A stretch of DNA of 64,000 bases from an uncultured Muribaculaceae bacterium (lineage in GTDB: Bacteria; Bacteroidota; Bacteroidia; Bacteroidales; Muribaculaceae): the NCBI GenBank assembly GCA_910588035.1, contig CAJUPY010000004.1:62001-126000 (forward strand). Direction: 5' to 3'. The notes under the pieces are model-generated. The model was not told the origin of the DNA and searched no databases. It saw only the letters and a program-made list of their open reading frames with translations. Every line of letters starts with the position of its first letter. The first letter of the stretch is position 1. Positions 35,306-43,645 of the stretch are shown here, piece by piece. A program made the translations under genes and the position numbers.

Positions 35306-35334
35306 GAGGGTAACGTACATTGTACATTACCCTC
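35306..35334 (-). terminator. Terminator of the rhamnogalacturonan operon
   Basis: GAGGGTAA (35306-35313) pairs with TTACCCTC (35327-35334), with inner GTACA/TGTAC, followed on the minus strand by TTTTATTTTG. It lies just past the DUF4861 stop. Confidence 0.7.
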
Positions 35335-35361
35335 GTTGCAGGTTGAGTTATTTCAGCTCGG

Positions 35362-36255
35362 TTATAGTTCGTTTTTCTTGATGTGTCTGATCCATTGTTT
35401 TCCGTTTTTGAAACCGTCTTTCTCGCGTGAGCCGGCGGCAATGACCCGGTAGCGAATGCGGCCGAAATTGTCGGGGCGGACAACGACGAGATAGTTGAGG
35501 TCGTCTTCGAGAGTCTCGACGATGTTTGCAGGGTCAACGACGATGCCGAGACCGACTGCCTCGACCAGCTCGGGATGTGCCTTGTCGGGAACGTTAGTGC
35601 CCCACGAGGCGGCCACACCTTCGGGCGAGATGAAGCCCATGTTTCCGGTCTCGAGTTTCTGAATTCCGGTGCAGAAGAGATCGTCGGGCGTGTAGCCGTC
35701 GAGTGTGATCTCGACAAAGAGGTCTCTTGAGGCGGGGTCGACGCTGTAGCGTTGGGTCATGTCGATCTTGTGGCCGTTGTAGTTCCAGTCTTTGTCAAAG
35801 ACCTCGATCTGTCGGTTGCTCAAAACTGTCTGCCGGCGCGATGCGACAGTGTCGATCGTTACGGGCTGACGGTTTTGCCATCCTCGGAACGAACCGGCGG
35901 CGATCGATTTTCCGGCCCACAGCACGTCGCAGCCATAGCCTTGGTTCATCTGCTCGGGTGTGGTGTAGAAGCCGGTCACGTCGAGCTCGAGCTGAGGTTT
36001 GGCCTTGACATAGAGATCGAGGCTCTGGCGGTTGTCCATGTAGACGCGATAGGCCACCCAGGGATTCTCGATGACCGCTCCGTGACCGTAGATGCTGTTA
36101 TACATGTCGAGACGGTCGGCATCGCCGGGATAGGTGATCGAGTTGATTCTGGGGTGTTTCGCCTTCTGGTCGTGGAGCTTGATGTAGGCATCGGTCTGAG
36201 CCGACGCGCCCAGGGCGAGGAGCGCGGCGGCGATGACGATAAGTTTCTGTTTCAT
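35362..36255 (-). CDS. DUF4861 domain-containing protein of the pectin locus
   Basis: A 297-residue exported protein. Signal peptide (KLIVIAAALLALGASA), then a single DUF4861 domain with ITYPGDADRLDMYNSIYGHGAV, YRVYMDNRQSLDLYVK, YGCDVLWAGKS and a beta-rich C-terminus. DUF4861 proteins occur in polysaccharide loci, often with GH88/GH105 enzymes; their catalysis is not established to my knowledge. It is the last gene of the minus-strand operon, 16 bases after the GH105-like gene, with a terminator behind it. The plus-strand frame 35752-36258 is a shadow. Confidence 0.83.
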   Translation of the reverse strand: MKQKLIVIAAALLALGASAQTDAYIKLHDQKAKHPRINSITYPGDADRLDMYNSIYGHGAVIENPWVAYRVYMDNRQSLDLYVKAKPQLELDVTGFYTTPEQMNQGYGCDVLWAGKSIAAGSFRGWQNRQPVTIDTVASRRQTVLSNRQIEVFDKDWNYNGHKIDMTQRYSVDPASRDLFVEITLDGYTPDDLFCTGIQKLETGNMGFISPEGVAASWGTNVPDKAHPELVEAVGLGIVVDPANIVETLEDDLNYLVVVRPDNFGRIRYRVIAAGSREKDGFKNGKQWIRHIKKNEL

Positions 36256-36271
36256 TGACTACGGCAGGGGG

Positions 36272-37690
36272 TTAATGTAACACTTCGGTAGCTTTCCCGT
36301 TTTCGTCGAGATAGAACAGCGGGGTCGTGTTCTCGGGGTCGACGTTGTAGTAGTGGATGCCGCTGTCGTTGCTGCGCGGATAATATTTGTTGAGCAGGCG
36401 AACCATTTCAGAGCCGGCCCAGATGACGGGACCGTAGCCGTGGGCTGCCTTGACGCTGACGGGGCGGTAGTAGTAGAACGCCGGGTCGAAGCCCATGCCG
36501 GTGCCTACGCAGACATCCTCGACCTCGCCTTTGTCGTTGATCTTTGTCGAGACGGCTTCCCAACCGAGTTGTGCGACAGGACCGTAGGTGACGGCGTCGA
36601 TCCAGCCTTCGTTGATGGCATGGGCGAGGCAGTAGGTGAAGATTGCGGTGGCCGAGGTTTCCTCATATGAGTCGTTGCGGTCGAGCAGTTGGTGCCAGAA
36701 GCCGTCTTTGCTCTGGGTTGCCACAAGACCTTTGACATGCTCCTTGAATGTCGACATGATCTTGGCGCGTCCCGGGTGGTTCTCGGGGAGCAGATCGAGC
36801 AGACGGCACATTGTCAGTATAGCCCATCCGTTGGCGCGTCCCCAATGGAATGTGGGTTGCTGCTCGAGCCCCTCGACATAGCCGTGGCGGAAAAGTTTCT
36901 TCTCGGGAACCCACATGCGGTCAATGATCTGCGAAGCCATTTTTGCAGCTTCGTCAAACTGTTTCGGGTCGTTGGCATAGTGGCCGCGTGTCGCCATTGT
37001 CGGCAGAGCCATGAACATGTCGTCGAGCCAGACAGTGTTGTGGTGGGGACGGGTTCGGGCGATTGTGCCGTCGGCGAGGCGGTAGTTGTCCTGAAGAATT
37101 TTCCAGTAGCCCTCGATGATTGTGTCGGCCTTGATGGTCGAGTCGGCCATTGCGGCTGTCATCCATGCCGCGCACATCGCGCCGGCGTCGTCGAGTGCGG
37201 CCGGAGCCACGACCTGACGCATCTGGGCATCATATTTGCCGAGACGTTCGCCCTGGGCTTTGAATGCCGGTGCGACCTCGTTTAGAAATTTGATGCGCGA
37301 CAGTGCGTAGTCGCGATATTTCGGGTCGTTGAGGTTTTTTGAAGCTTCGAGAAGAGCCGAGTACATCACGCCCCACTCATAGCTTGTCAGACGATAGGTG
37401 CCCTGGTTGAGCTTCGCGTCGTCGGGCAGGTTGGTGTAGTCGGTTATCTCTTCGCCGGCCTCATTGACGACACGGGCGGGAGTGACGGCGTCGACATAGG
37501 CGAACACACGGTCGACGTCGGCCTTGACAGAGTCGGTGTCGAGTTCGCCGTAGGGTGTCTTGTAGTCGGGTTTGAGAAGATGTAGCGGAGAAGTCGAGTC
37601 GTTGATCTCTTCTTCTTGTTGCGGAGCGGTCGTTTTGCCGCATGATGTCAGCGCGAGGGCTGCCAGCAGAATCAGTGCTTTGTTGGTCAT
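36272..37690 (-). CDS. GH88/GH105 unsaturated rhamnogalacturonyl hydrolase
   Basis: A 472-residue lipoprotein (lipobox LTSCG at about residue 17). The (alpha/alpha)6-barrel shows YEWGVMYSALLEA, HNTVWLDDMFMALPTM with a catalytic Asp, and FHWGRANGWAILTMCRLLDLLP with a second conserved acidic/aromatic block, then DGFWHQLLD. This fits GH88/GH105 (YteR-like) enzymes that remove the unsaturated galacturonyl unit left by rhamnogalacturonan lyase. That agrees with the PL11 lyase and RhaT in the same operon. It lies 23 bases after rhaT and 16 before the DUF4861 gene. Confidence 0.9.
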   Translation of the reverse strand: MTNKALILLAALALTSCGKTTAPQQEEEINDSTSPLHLLKPDYKTPYGELDTDSVKADVDRVFAYVDAVTPARVVNEAGEEITDYTNLPDDAKLNQGTYRLTSYEWGVMYSALLEASKNLNDPKYRDYALSRIKFLNEVAPAFKAQGERLGKYDAQMRQVVAPAALDDAGAMCAAWMTAAMADSTIKADTIIEGYWKILQDNYRLADGTIARTRPHHNTVWLDDMFMALPTMATRGHYANDPKQFDEAAKMASQIIDRMWVPEKKLFRHGYVEGLEQQPTFHWGRANGWAILTMCRLLDLLPENHPGRAKIMSTFKEHVKGLVATQSKDGFWHQLLDRNDSYEETSATAIFTYCLAHAINEGWIDAVTYGPVAQLGWEAVSTKINDKGEVEDVCVGTGMGFDPAFYYYRPVSVKAAHGYGPVIWAGSEMVRLLNKYYPRSNDSGIHYYNVDPENTTPLFYLDENGKATEVLH

Positions 37691-37713
37691 GGTTTATTTA
37701 TTTTTTTTGTTTA

Positions 37714-38748
37714 TCAGATCAGTTGCGGCAGGAAGCATGAGATTACAAGCACGACTATGCCGACAACGAGAACGGTGATTGTTTTCTGAGAGCAACCTTT
37801 CCACTCTTTGAGAATGATGCCCCAGATGTTTGAGAACACGACGTTGAGTGCCATCAGAATGCAGAACGACAGAGTCATCAGTGTCGGCGACTCGGTCAGG
37901 AAGCCTTTGCCGAGGCTGAGTCCGAAGAACTGGCTGTACCAGAGAGCACCGGCCAGAGCGCAGAACAGCAGGTTGTTGCCCCAGACATTGCCTTTTCTAT
38001 AGTCTCCCCAGGTCTTGTTCTTTGAGTTCTGGTAGAAACAGTAGATAGCGTTGGTGACAAATCCGCCGAGTGTGACGAGGAAGGTTGCAGGAAGGGTTTT
38101 GTACATGTCGGGGGTAAGGTCGCCGAAATTGATGCCGGCACCGAATGCGAGGCCGACATTGAAGCAGCCGCTCATGAAACCGCACAGAAGGGCAATTGCG
38201 AGTCCTTTGGGAAAGTTGAAGTCTTTGACGGCGGCCTTTTTCTCTTCTTCAGAGAGTGATGCGGCTTTCATCGAACCGGCCACGCCGATGATGGCGATGC
38301 CGATGAGGGTAACGACGACACCGATGATCACCGACATTGTCAGCGACGACAGAGCGTCGAGCTCGGGGAAGAAGATGTTAAGCAAGACGGGACCCATGAT
38401 TGTTCCGAGACCGGCACAGGTGCCGAGAGCGATTGACTGGCCGAGGGCGACTCCGAGATAGCGCATCGAGAGGCCGAAGGTGAGACCGCCGACACCCCAG
38501 AGCACTCCGAAGAGAACTGTCATCAAGATGTTGAACGAGTCACCGCCGGTGAAGAGTTCACAGAGCGAGTGGCCTTCAGGAACGGCAAGCAGTGCTCCGA
38601 GAAAGGGAAGGACGAGCCAGGCGAACACGCCCTGGACAATCCAATATGATTCCCAGCTCCAGTCTTTAATTTTGTTGATTGGCACATAGCAGCTCGACTG
38701 GCAGAAAGCTCCGATTGCAATGATCAATAGACCGATAATGATTTCCAT
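37714..38748 (-). CDS. rhaT: L-rhamnose/H+ symporter RhaT
   Basis: A 344-residue inner-membrane protein with about ten hydrophobic segments. It starts with IIIGLLIIAIGAFCQSSCYVPINKI and contains WGVGGLTFGLSMRYLGVALGQSIALG, a RhaT/DMT family signature, and GFMSGCFNVGLAFGAGI. It brings in L-rhamnose released from rhamnogalacturonan with a proton. It is placed between the esterase and the GH105 gene, so the operon carries breakdown and uptake together. No rhamnose isomerase or kinase is in the window. Confidence 0.93.
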   Translation of the reverse strand: MEIIIGLLIIAIGAFCQSSCYVPINKIKDWSWESYWIVQGVFAWLVLPFLGALLAVPEGHSLCELFTGGDSFNILMTVLFGVLWGVGGLTFGLSMRYLGVALGQSIALGTCAGLGTIMGPVLLNIFFPELDALSSLTMSVIIGVVVTLIGIAIIGVAGSMKAASLSEEEKKAAVKDFNFPKGLAIALLCGFMSGCFNVGLAFGAGINFGDLTPDMYKTLPATFLVTLGGFVTNAIYCFYQNSKNKTWGDYRKGNVWGNNLLFCALAGALWYSQFFGLSLGKGFLTESPTLMTLSFCILMALNVVFSNIWGIILKEWKGCSQKTITVLVVGIVVLVISCFLPQLI

Positions 38749-38782
38749 GATTTTTGTTTTTTAAGTATGTGAGAGATGTTAG

Positions 38783-41599
38783 TTAGCTTCCGTAGGGGCG
38801 GTCGAGCTGAATGAACAGGGCCGGATACCAGTTGAATGTCTCCGTATCGTCGGGCGATGCCGGTGAGTAGGCCGGGGCATCGATAATATGCTTGGCAAGT
38901 GCGGGAACTGCCTTGCGCAGTCCTTCGATGATACACTTGGCCACCTGTGTCGCGCCATAGGGGTTGAAGTGGGTGTTGTCGGCCAACGCTTGTTTCTGGC
39001 CGGGGTAGGTGCCGGCAGGATAGTGGACGAGGGCTTTCTTTGAATTTTCGACACCGAGGGTCTCATAGAGGGTCTTTGTCATCGGATTGAGGTCGATCAG
39101 GGGCACATTCTCGCGTGCCGCGACTTCGCGTACGGCATCGGGATAGTCGAGGTGGGTATCCTGCGCCTTGCCGTTTTTGTCAAACGAACGGCGGGCCGCC
39201 GGAGTCACCAGAATCGGGTTGACGCCTTTGGCGCGTGCGCGGTCAATGAAGATCTTCAGGTTGTGGGCGAAGTTGTAGAATGCGCCTTTGCCCGGGCCTT
39301 TCTCTTTCTGGTCATTGTGACCGAACTCGATGATCATGTAATCGCCGGGTTTTGCCATTGACAGAACCTTGTCAAGGCGGCGTTTGTCGAGAAACGAAGA
39401 GGCGCGCTCGCCGCTTTCGGCGTTGTTTGACACCGCCACTTTGTCATCGAAATAGCGGGGAATTATCTGTCCCCAGCTTGCCCACGGTTCATAAGTCTGG
39501 TCAACCACAGTGCTGTTGCCGCAGAGGAAAAGCGTTGTCACGCTGTCGGCCTCTGTCACCGGTTCGATCGTGATGTGTTCGACCGCAGGCGATGCACCGG
39601 TGAATTCGAGCGTCAGTTTGTTGTCCCATGTCGGGGTGCCGATCTCGCGTTGGTTGAGTTTGACAGAGTCTTTGAGGTTGATTCCGTTCTGACGTTTGTT
39701 GACGATGAATGTCTTCTCGACCGGTTTGTTTTTCTTGGTCACGATGTTCTCGAGCATCAGACGGCGGCTCTCGGCGCGCACGGTTGTCGATGCGTCGCGT
39801 TTCTTGTCACCGAGTTTTACGGTCACCTTGTAGTTTCCGTCGGGCACCCGCACCGAGAAGTAGAACGGACGGGGATTTTTCACGTCGGGTTTTGTGCCGA
39901 AGTCAAAACCGTAACCGTCAAATTCGTTGTAGGCGGGAGCGTTTTTCAGATCGTAGCTCATCGGGGTGGGCAGAAGGTAGTTTTTCAGCTCACAGTCGGT
40001 CATGCGCAGGCCTTCGGCAATGCTGGCGGCATTGAGACGTGCGCCGAGTTTCGACGAGTGGGTGTGGTCTTTCTTGTAGTATGGAGCAGTTTTCTCTGGT
40101 CCGATTGCCTGATATTTGTCGCCTGAGATTTTGTTCAGGTCGATGAAGTAGGCTCCGGCTTGCTTGGCGGCCTGGCGGGCCCAGAGACCAAAGGTTTTGG
40201 CGTTGCTCTCGATGCGGCCTTTCTCATCCCATTTGTTGCGGGGGGTATGGCTCAGCACGATTGCTGTAGCACCCTTCTCACGGGCATCCATGATAAATTT
40301 GCGAATGTACCAGCCATAGGTGTACACAACCTGGTTTTTGCCGGTTTTTTCCATTTTGAAAACCTTGCTTTCAGGACCGGCTCCGTGTAGTTCTCCGCGG
40401 GCTTTGCCGACGTTGATGTCTCCACCGTCATTGTGACCGAACTGCATTATGACGAAGTCTCCCGGCTGCAGGGCGTTGTAGACCTTGTCCCAACGTCCTT
40501 CGTCGAGGAAAGTGCGTGCGCTGCGGCCTGCCATGGCGTGGTTCTCTACAGTGACGCGTGTGGTGTCAAACACTTCGGCTATAACGCTTCCCCAGCCCCA
40601 CATGCTGTCATCGTCTTTGTCTTCGTTCTTGACAGTGCTGTCGCCGATCGTGAAGACCATCGGAATGCCGGGGCGGCGTGTCGCGCCGGTGACATTGTCG
40701 ACAGGTTTGGGCAGAAGATAGTCTTTGAGTTCCACTCCCTCGAGGGCGGCGATGCCTTCGGCAGCCGACTCGGCGTTTACCATAGCACCGAACGCCGATG
40801 TGTGAATGCGGTCGATGTAGAACATTGTCTTGACTTTCTCTTTACCGAACCGCTCGAATTTACGTGCCGTGATCTCGTTGAGGTCAACAAACGGAACGTT
40901 CTCCGCCTCTGCGACCTGACGTGCCCAGAGGCCGAATGTCTTGTTGACGCGGGTGACGATCGTGCTGTCTTTGTCGACCCATGCATTGCGCGGAGTCAGT
41001 GAGAAAAGAATCGGCTTGCCTCCGCGTGCCTTGACCTCGCGTACATAGCGGCGCATGTATTCGCCATAGGTATAGACTGTGTCGGCTTTGCCGGTCTCCT
41101 TGATGATGACAGGCAGCGATTCTTCGCCGATTCCCGGAATCGAGGCGCGTGCGCGTCCGCTGTCATACGGGCCGTTGTCGTTGTGGCCCAGTTCGATTAT
41201 TACCCAGTCGCCGGGTTTTACTCCTTTGAGCACATCTTTCCAGAGAACGTTGTAGAATGTTCGGCTGCTCATGCCGCCCAGCGCGTGGTTTTCGACCGTG
41301 ATTTTCGATTTGTCGAAGAACTGGGGCATGTAATATCCCCAGCCCCACTGTCCGTTGTCTCCGTTGCCGAGGGTGCCGGTGCGCATTGTCGAGTTGCCGA
41401 CAAGAAACAGAACTGGGTTGTCGCCCACTCGCGTAGAGCCTGCCACCGGGCGTACTGTCATCGCTTTGTTGAGGCTGTCGAGGGTGTTGTCGATCACTCC
41501 GTTGACATCTTTCATCGGTCCTGCGACCGTGTTCTGGGCTGCCGCCGACATTGCGGCAGGCAGACAGCCCAGAAGAAGTAGTTTTTTCAGTATGTTCAT
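38783..41599 (-). CDS. Rhamnogalacturonan acetylesterase-type protein with three SGNH domains
   Basis: A 938-residue exported protein (signal peptide LLLLGCLPAAMSAAAQ). Three CE12-like SGNH hydrolase domains are visible. Domain 1: GNST (Ser70), GHND 138-141, DRIH (Asp263/His266). Domain 2: GDST (Ser321), GHND 388-391, DHTH (Asp511/His514). Domain 3: GNST (Ser696), GHND 760-763, DNTH (Asp874/His877). Between domains 2 and 3 (about 550-680) is a beta-sandwich like the N-terminal module of some CE12 esterases. All three triads look complete. It would deacetylate rhamnogalacturonan before PL11 cleavage. It follows the PL11 gene by 3 bases. Confidence 0.88.
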   Translation of the reverse strand: MNILKKLLLLGCLPAAMSAAAQNTVAGPMKDVNGVIDNTLDSLNKAMTVRPVAGSTRVGDNPVLFLVGNSTMRTGTLGNGDNGQWGWGYYMPQFFDKSKITVENHALGGMSSRTFYNVLWKDVLKGVKPGDWVIIELGHNDNGPYDSGRARASIPGIGEESLPVIIKETGKADTVYTYGEYMRRYVREVKARGGKPILFSLTPRNAWVDKDSTIVTRVNKTFGLWARQVAEAENVPFVDLNEITARKFERFGKEKVKTMFYIDRIHTSAFGAMVNAESAAEGIAALEGVELKDYLLPKPVDNVTGATRRPGIPMVFTIGDSTVKNEDKDDDSMWGWGSVIAEVFDTTRVTVENHAMAGRSARTFLDEGRWDKVYNALQPGDFVIMQFGHNDGGDINVGKARGELHGAGPESKVFKMEKTGKNQVVYTYGWYIRKFIMDAREKGATAIVLSHTPRNKWDEKGRIESNAKTFGLWARQAAKQAGAYFIDLNKISGDKYQAIGPEKTAPYYKKDHTHSSKLGARLNAASIAEGLRMTDCELKNYLLPTPMSYDLKNAPAYNEFDGYGFDFGTKPDVKNPRPFYFSVRVPDGNYKVTVKLGDKKRDASTTVRAESRRLMLENIVTKKNKPVEKTFIVNKRQNGINLKDSVKLNQREIGTPTWDNKLTLEFTGASPAVEHITIEPVTEADSVTTLFLCGNSTVVDQTYEPWASWGQIIPRYFDDKVAVSNNAESGERASSFLDKRRLDKVLSMAKPGDYMIIEFGHNDQKEKGPGKGAFYNFAHNLKIFIDRARAKGVNPILVTPAARRSFDKNGKAQDTHLDYPDAVREVAARENVPLIDLNPMTKTLYETLGVENSKKALVHYPAGTYPGQKQALADNTHFNPYGATQVAKCIIEGLRKAVPALAKHIIDAPAYSPASPDDTETFNWYPALFIQLDRPYGS

Positions 41600-41602
41600 G
41601 GT

Positions 41603-43465
41603 TTATTTTACTTGAGTTCCACGGAAAAATTTACCTTTGAGATCGGGCCCGAAATAGAATCCCGGTTCTGCAGGCTGGTTATATGCGATATTCTGGTTTG
41701 CGATGCTGACGCGGTAGACCGGGTCTTCGAGGAAGGTGTGGAAGCGATATTCGGTAGGTATCGGTGAGACATAGAGACGAAGAGCGGAGTTATCGGCGGT
41801 TCTCATAAGAACTTCCTCGCGCCAGTCGCCTATGATATCACCCTGAAGACAGGGGTTGGACTTGGTTCCGTTGTTCCACATCGTGCCTTCGAAAGTGACC
41901 AGTTTGTCGCAATTGCCTGTTTTCCAGTTATATTTGCTGACAACGTTTTTGTCGAGCATCTCGCGGAGCAGGTCACCGTCCCACCAGACGGCCATGTTGA
42001 CGGGCACGTTTGCCGAGATCTCGTTCTTGAATTCTTTCTGGGGAGAGATCAGTTCACCTGTGAAAGAACGCACTCCGCCGGTGTTGGGCGACCACAGCTC
42101 GACGCCCTGGTGGGTCGGGTCGATGTCGGCGGCCATGCAACGGCCGATGTCTTTGTTGCTCGGATATTGCAGAATCACTTTTCCGGTCGCAGCCTCGCGT
42201 AGAGTGGTTCCGTCTTTCTTGTTCTCGTGGCATCCCCAGACGTAGTAGGTCTTGTCGTTGATGTCAGAGAGCAAATGGATTGCGTCACCGTGATACATGC
42301 CTGTCGAGTAGAGGCCTTTGCCGTCGTGGTCGACTGCCATCTGGCCGTAGATTATTTCGTCGCAGCCGTCGCCGTCAACATCGGCCACACGCAGATTGTG
42401 GTTTCCTTGTCCGGCATATGCCTCGTTTCCGGGTGTGTTGCTGTCAAACACCCAGTGGGTTTTCAGTTCCTTGCCGTCCCAGTCAAATGCTGCGAGCACG
42501 CTTCGGGTGTAGTAGCCGCGACACATTACGGCCGACGGGTGGACGCCGTCGAGATAGGCGACCGCACCGAGAAAACGGTCTGAACGGTTGGCATATCCGT
42601 CGCCCCAGTCCTTGAGGTTGCCGCGTTCGGGAATATAGTCGACGGTAGCCATTGCTTCGCCGGTGAGTCCGTTGAACACGGTCACGTATTCGGGACCTGA
42701 GACGATGCGTCCCTTGAGGTTGCGGTAGTCGGCACGCCGGTCTCCGATCACCCGACCGGTTCCGTCGGCTGTTCCGTCGGCTGTTCGGCAGATCATCTCG
42801 GCTTTGCCGTCACCGTCGAAGTCGGCGACGAGAAATTGGGTGTAGTGTGCGCCGGAACGAATGTTGTCACCCAGGTCGATGCGCCACAGCTGGGTTCCGT
42901 CAAGACGGTAGCAATCGATGTAGGTGGGACCGGTCATGCCGTCGTGGGCATTGTCGTGGGAGTTGGTCGGGTCCCATTTCAGAAATATCTCATACTGACC
43001 GTCACCGTCGACATCTCCGATTGAAGCGTCGTTTGCAACGTAGGTGTATTCCTTACCCCAGACATCTACACCACGCTCGGGAACATTGAGGGGAATGTTG
43101 ATGTATCCTTCGGGAGCATTGGCCGGCAGAGTGTAGGAGCCTTCGCTCTTGTCGCCCTTGAGTGGCTTGACAACGTATGATGCCGGAGCTGTGCCTGTGT
43201 AGTTGTCGGTGAAAAACGTTGACTTGGTCACCGGTTTGCTGTTGATCTTTTTGCCGTCACGATAAATGTCGAAAGCCTGGTCTTTGGGGTCGCTTGAAAG
43301 ATAACGCCACGAAACGGCCACTTTGCCCGGATTTTCTCTGACGGCTACAACACCGCGGTTGAGTTTTTCACGTTGCATTTTTGTGAAATCATAGTTTGAC
43401 TGGGCCGATGCGGAGCCGACTGTCGCACCCACGGTCAAAAGCAGTAGTAGGTTGGAAATTTTCAT
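41603..43465 (-). CDS. Rhamnogalacturonan lyase, polysaccharide lyase family 11
   Basis: A 620-residue exported enzyme: signal peptide (LLLLLTVGATVGSASA), then an N-terminal Fn3-like part and the eight-bladed beta-propeller of PL11. Calcium-binding repeats are clear: DVDGDGQYEIFLKWDP, VADFDGDGKAEM and ADVDGDGCDEI. It cleaves the rhamnose-galacturonate backbone of pectic rhamnogalacturonan I by beta-elimination. It is the first gene of the operon PL11 - esterase - rhaT - GH105 - DUF4861. The length fits single-domain PL11 proteins. Confidence 0.93.
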   Translation of the reverse strand: MKISNLLLLLTVGATVGSASAQSNYDFTKMQREKLNRGVVAVRENPGKVAVSWRYLSSDPKDQAFDIYRDGKKINSKPVTKSTFFTDNYTGTAPASYVVKPLKGDKSEGSYTLPANAPEGYINIPLNVPERGVDVWGKEYTYVANDASIGDVDGDGQYEIFLKWDPTNSHDNAHDGMTGPTYIDCYRLDGTQLWRIDLGDNIRSGAHYTQFLVADFDGDGKAEMICRTADGTADGTGRVIGDRRADYRNLKGRIVSGPEYVTVFNGLTGEAMATVDYIPERGNLKDWGDGYANRSDRFLGAVAYLDGVHPSAVMCRGYYTRSVLAAFDWDGKELKTHWVFDSNTPGNEAYAGQGNHNLRVADVDGDGCDEIIYGQMAVDHDGKGLYSTGMYHGDAIHLLSDINDKTYYVWGCHENKKDGTTLREAATGKVILQYPSNKDIGRCMAADIDPTHQGVELWSPNTGGVRSFTGELISPQKEFKNEISANVPVNMAVWWDGDLLREMLDKNVVSKYNWKTGNCDKLVTFEGTMWNNGTKSNPCLQGDIIGDWREEVLMRTADNSALRLYVSPIPTEYRFHTFLEDPVYRVSIANQNIAYNQPAEPGFYFGPDLKGKFFRGTQVK

Positions 43466-43527
43466 GATGATATTTTAAAGTTTTTCGTAAAATCGATTGG
43501 TTTTGATCGGTATTGATTTTCCAACTA

Positions 43528-43535
43528 CAAAGTAA
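43528..43535 (-). promoter_or_regulatory. Possible -7 box for the rhamnogalacturonan operon
   Basis: The minus strand reads TTACTTTG, one mismatch from TAnnTTTG, about 63 bases before the PL11 ATG. The weak match fits an activator-dependent promoter. Confidence 0.45.
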
Positions 43536-43612
43536 TAAATATTCTTTTAAGAGTCTCTGCTATTTTTAATAAAAAAAGGTTATCATCGGGTTGAAAGTGC
43601 CTATTTGGCGTG

Positions 43613-43645
43613 TTTTCACCCCTTTTGACGAGATTTTCACCCCTT
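43613..43645. promoter_or_regulatory. Direct repeat, candidate operator for the propeller-AraC regulator
   Basis: TTTTCACCCCTT occurs at 43613-43624 and again at 43634-43645, a 21-bp step (two helical turns), as expected for an AraC-type dimer. It overlaps the regulator's stop codon and lies about 90-120 bases upstream of the PL11 promoter. Confidence 0.55.

Noticed and set aside
35752..36258. 168-codon plus-strand frame
   Set aside because: Antisense shadow of the DUF4861 gene.
39575..41002. Long plus-strand frames (183 and 189 codons)
   Set aside because: Shadows of the three-domain esterase.
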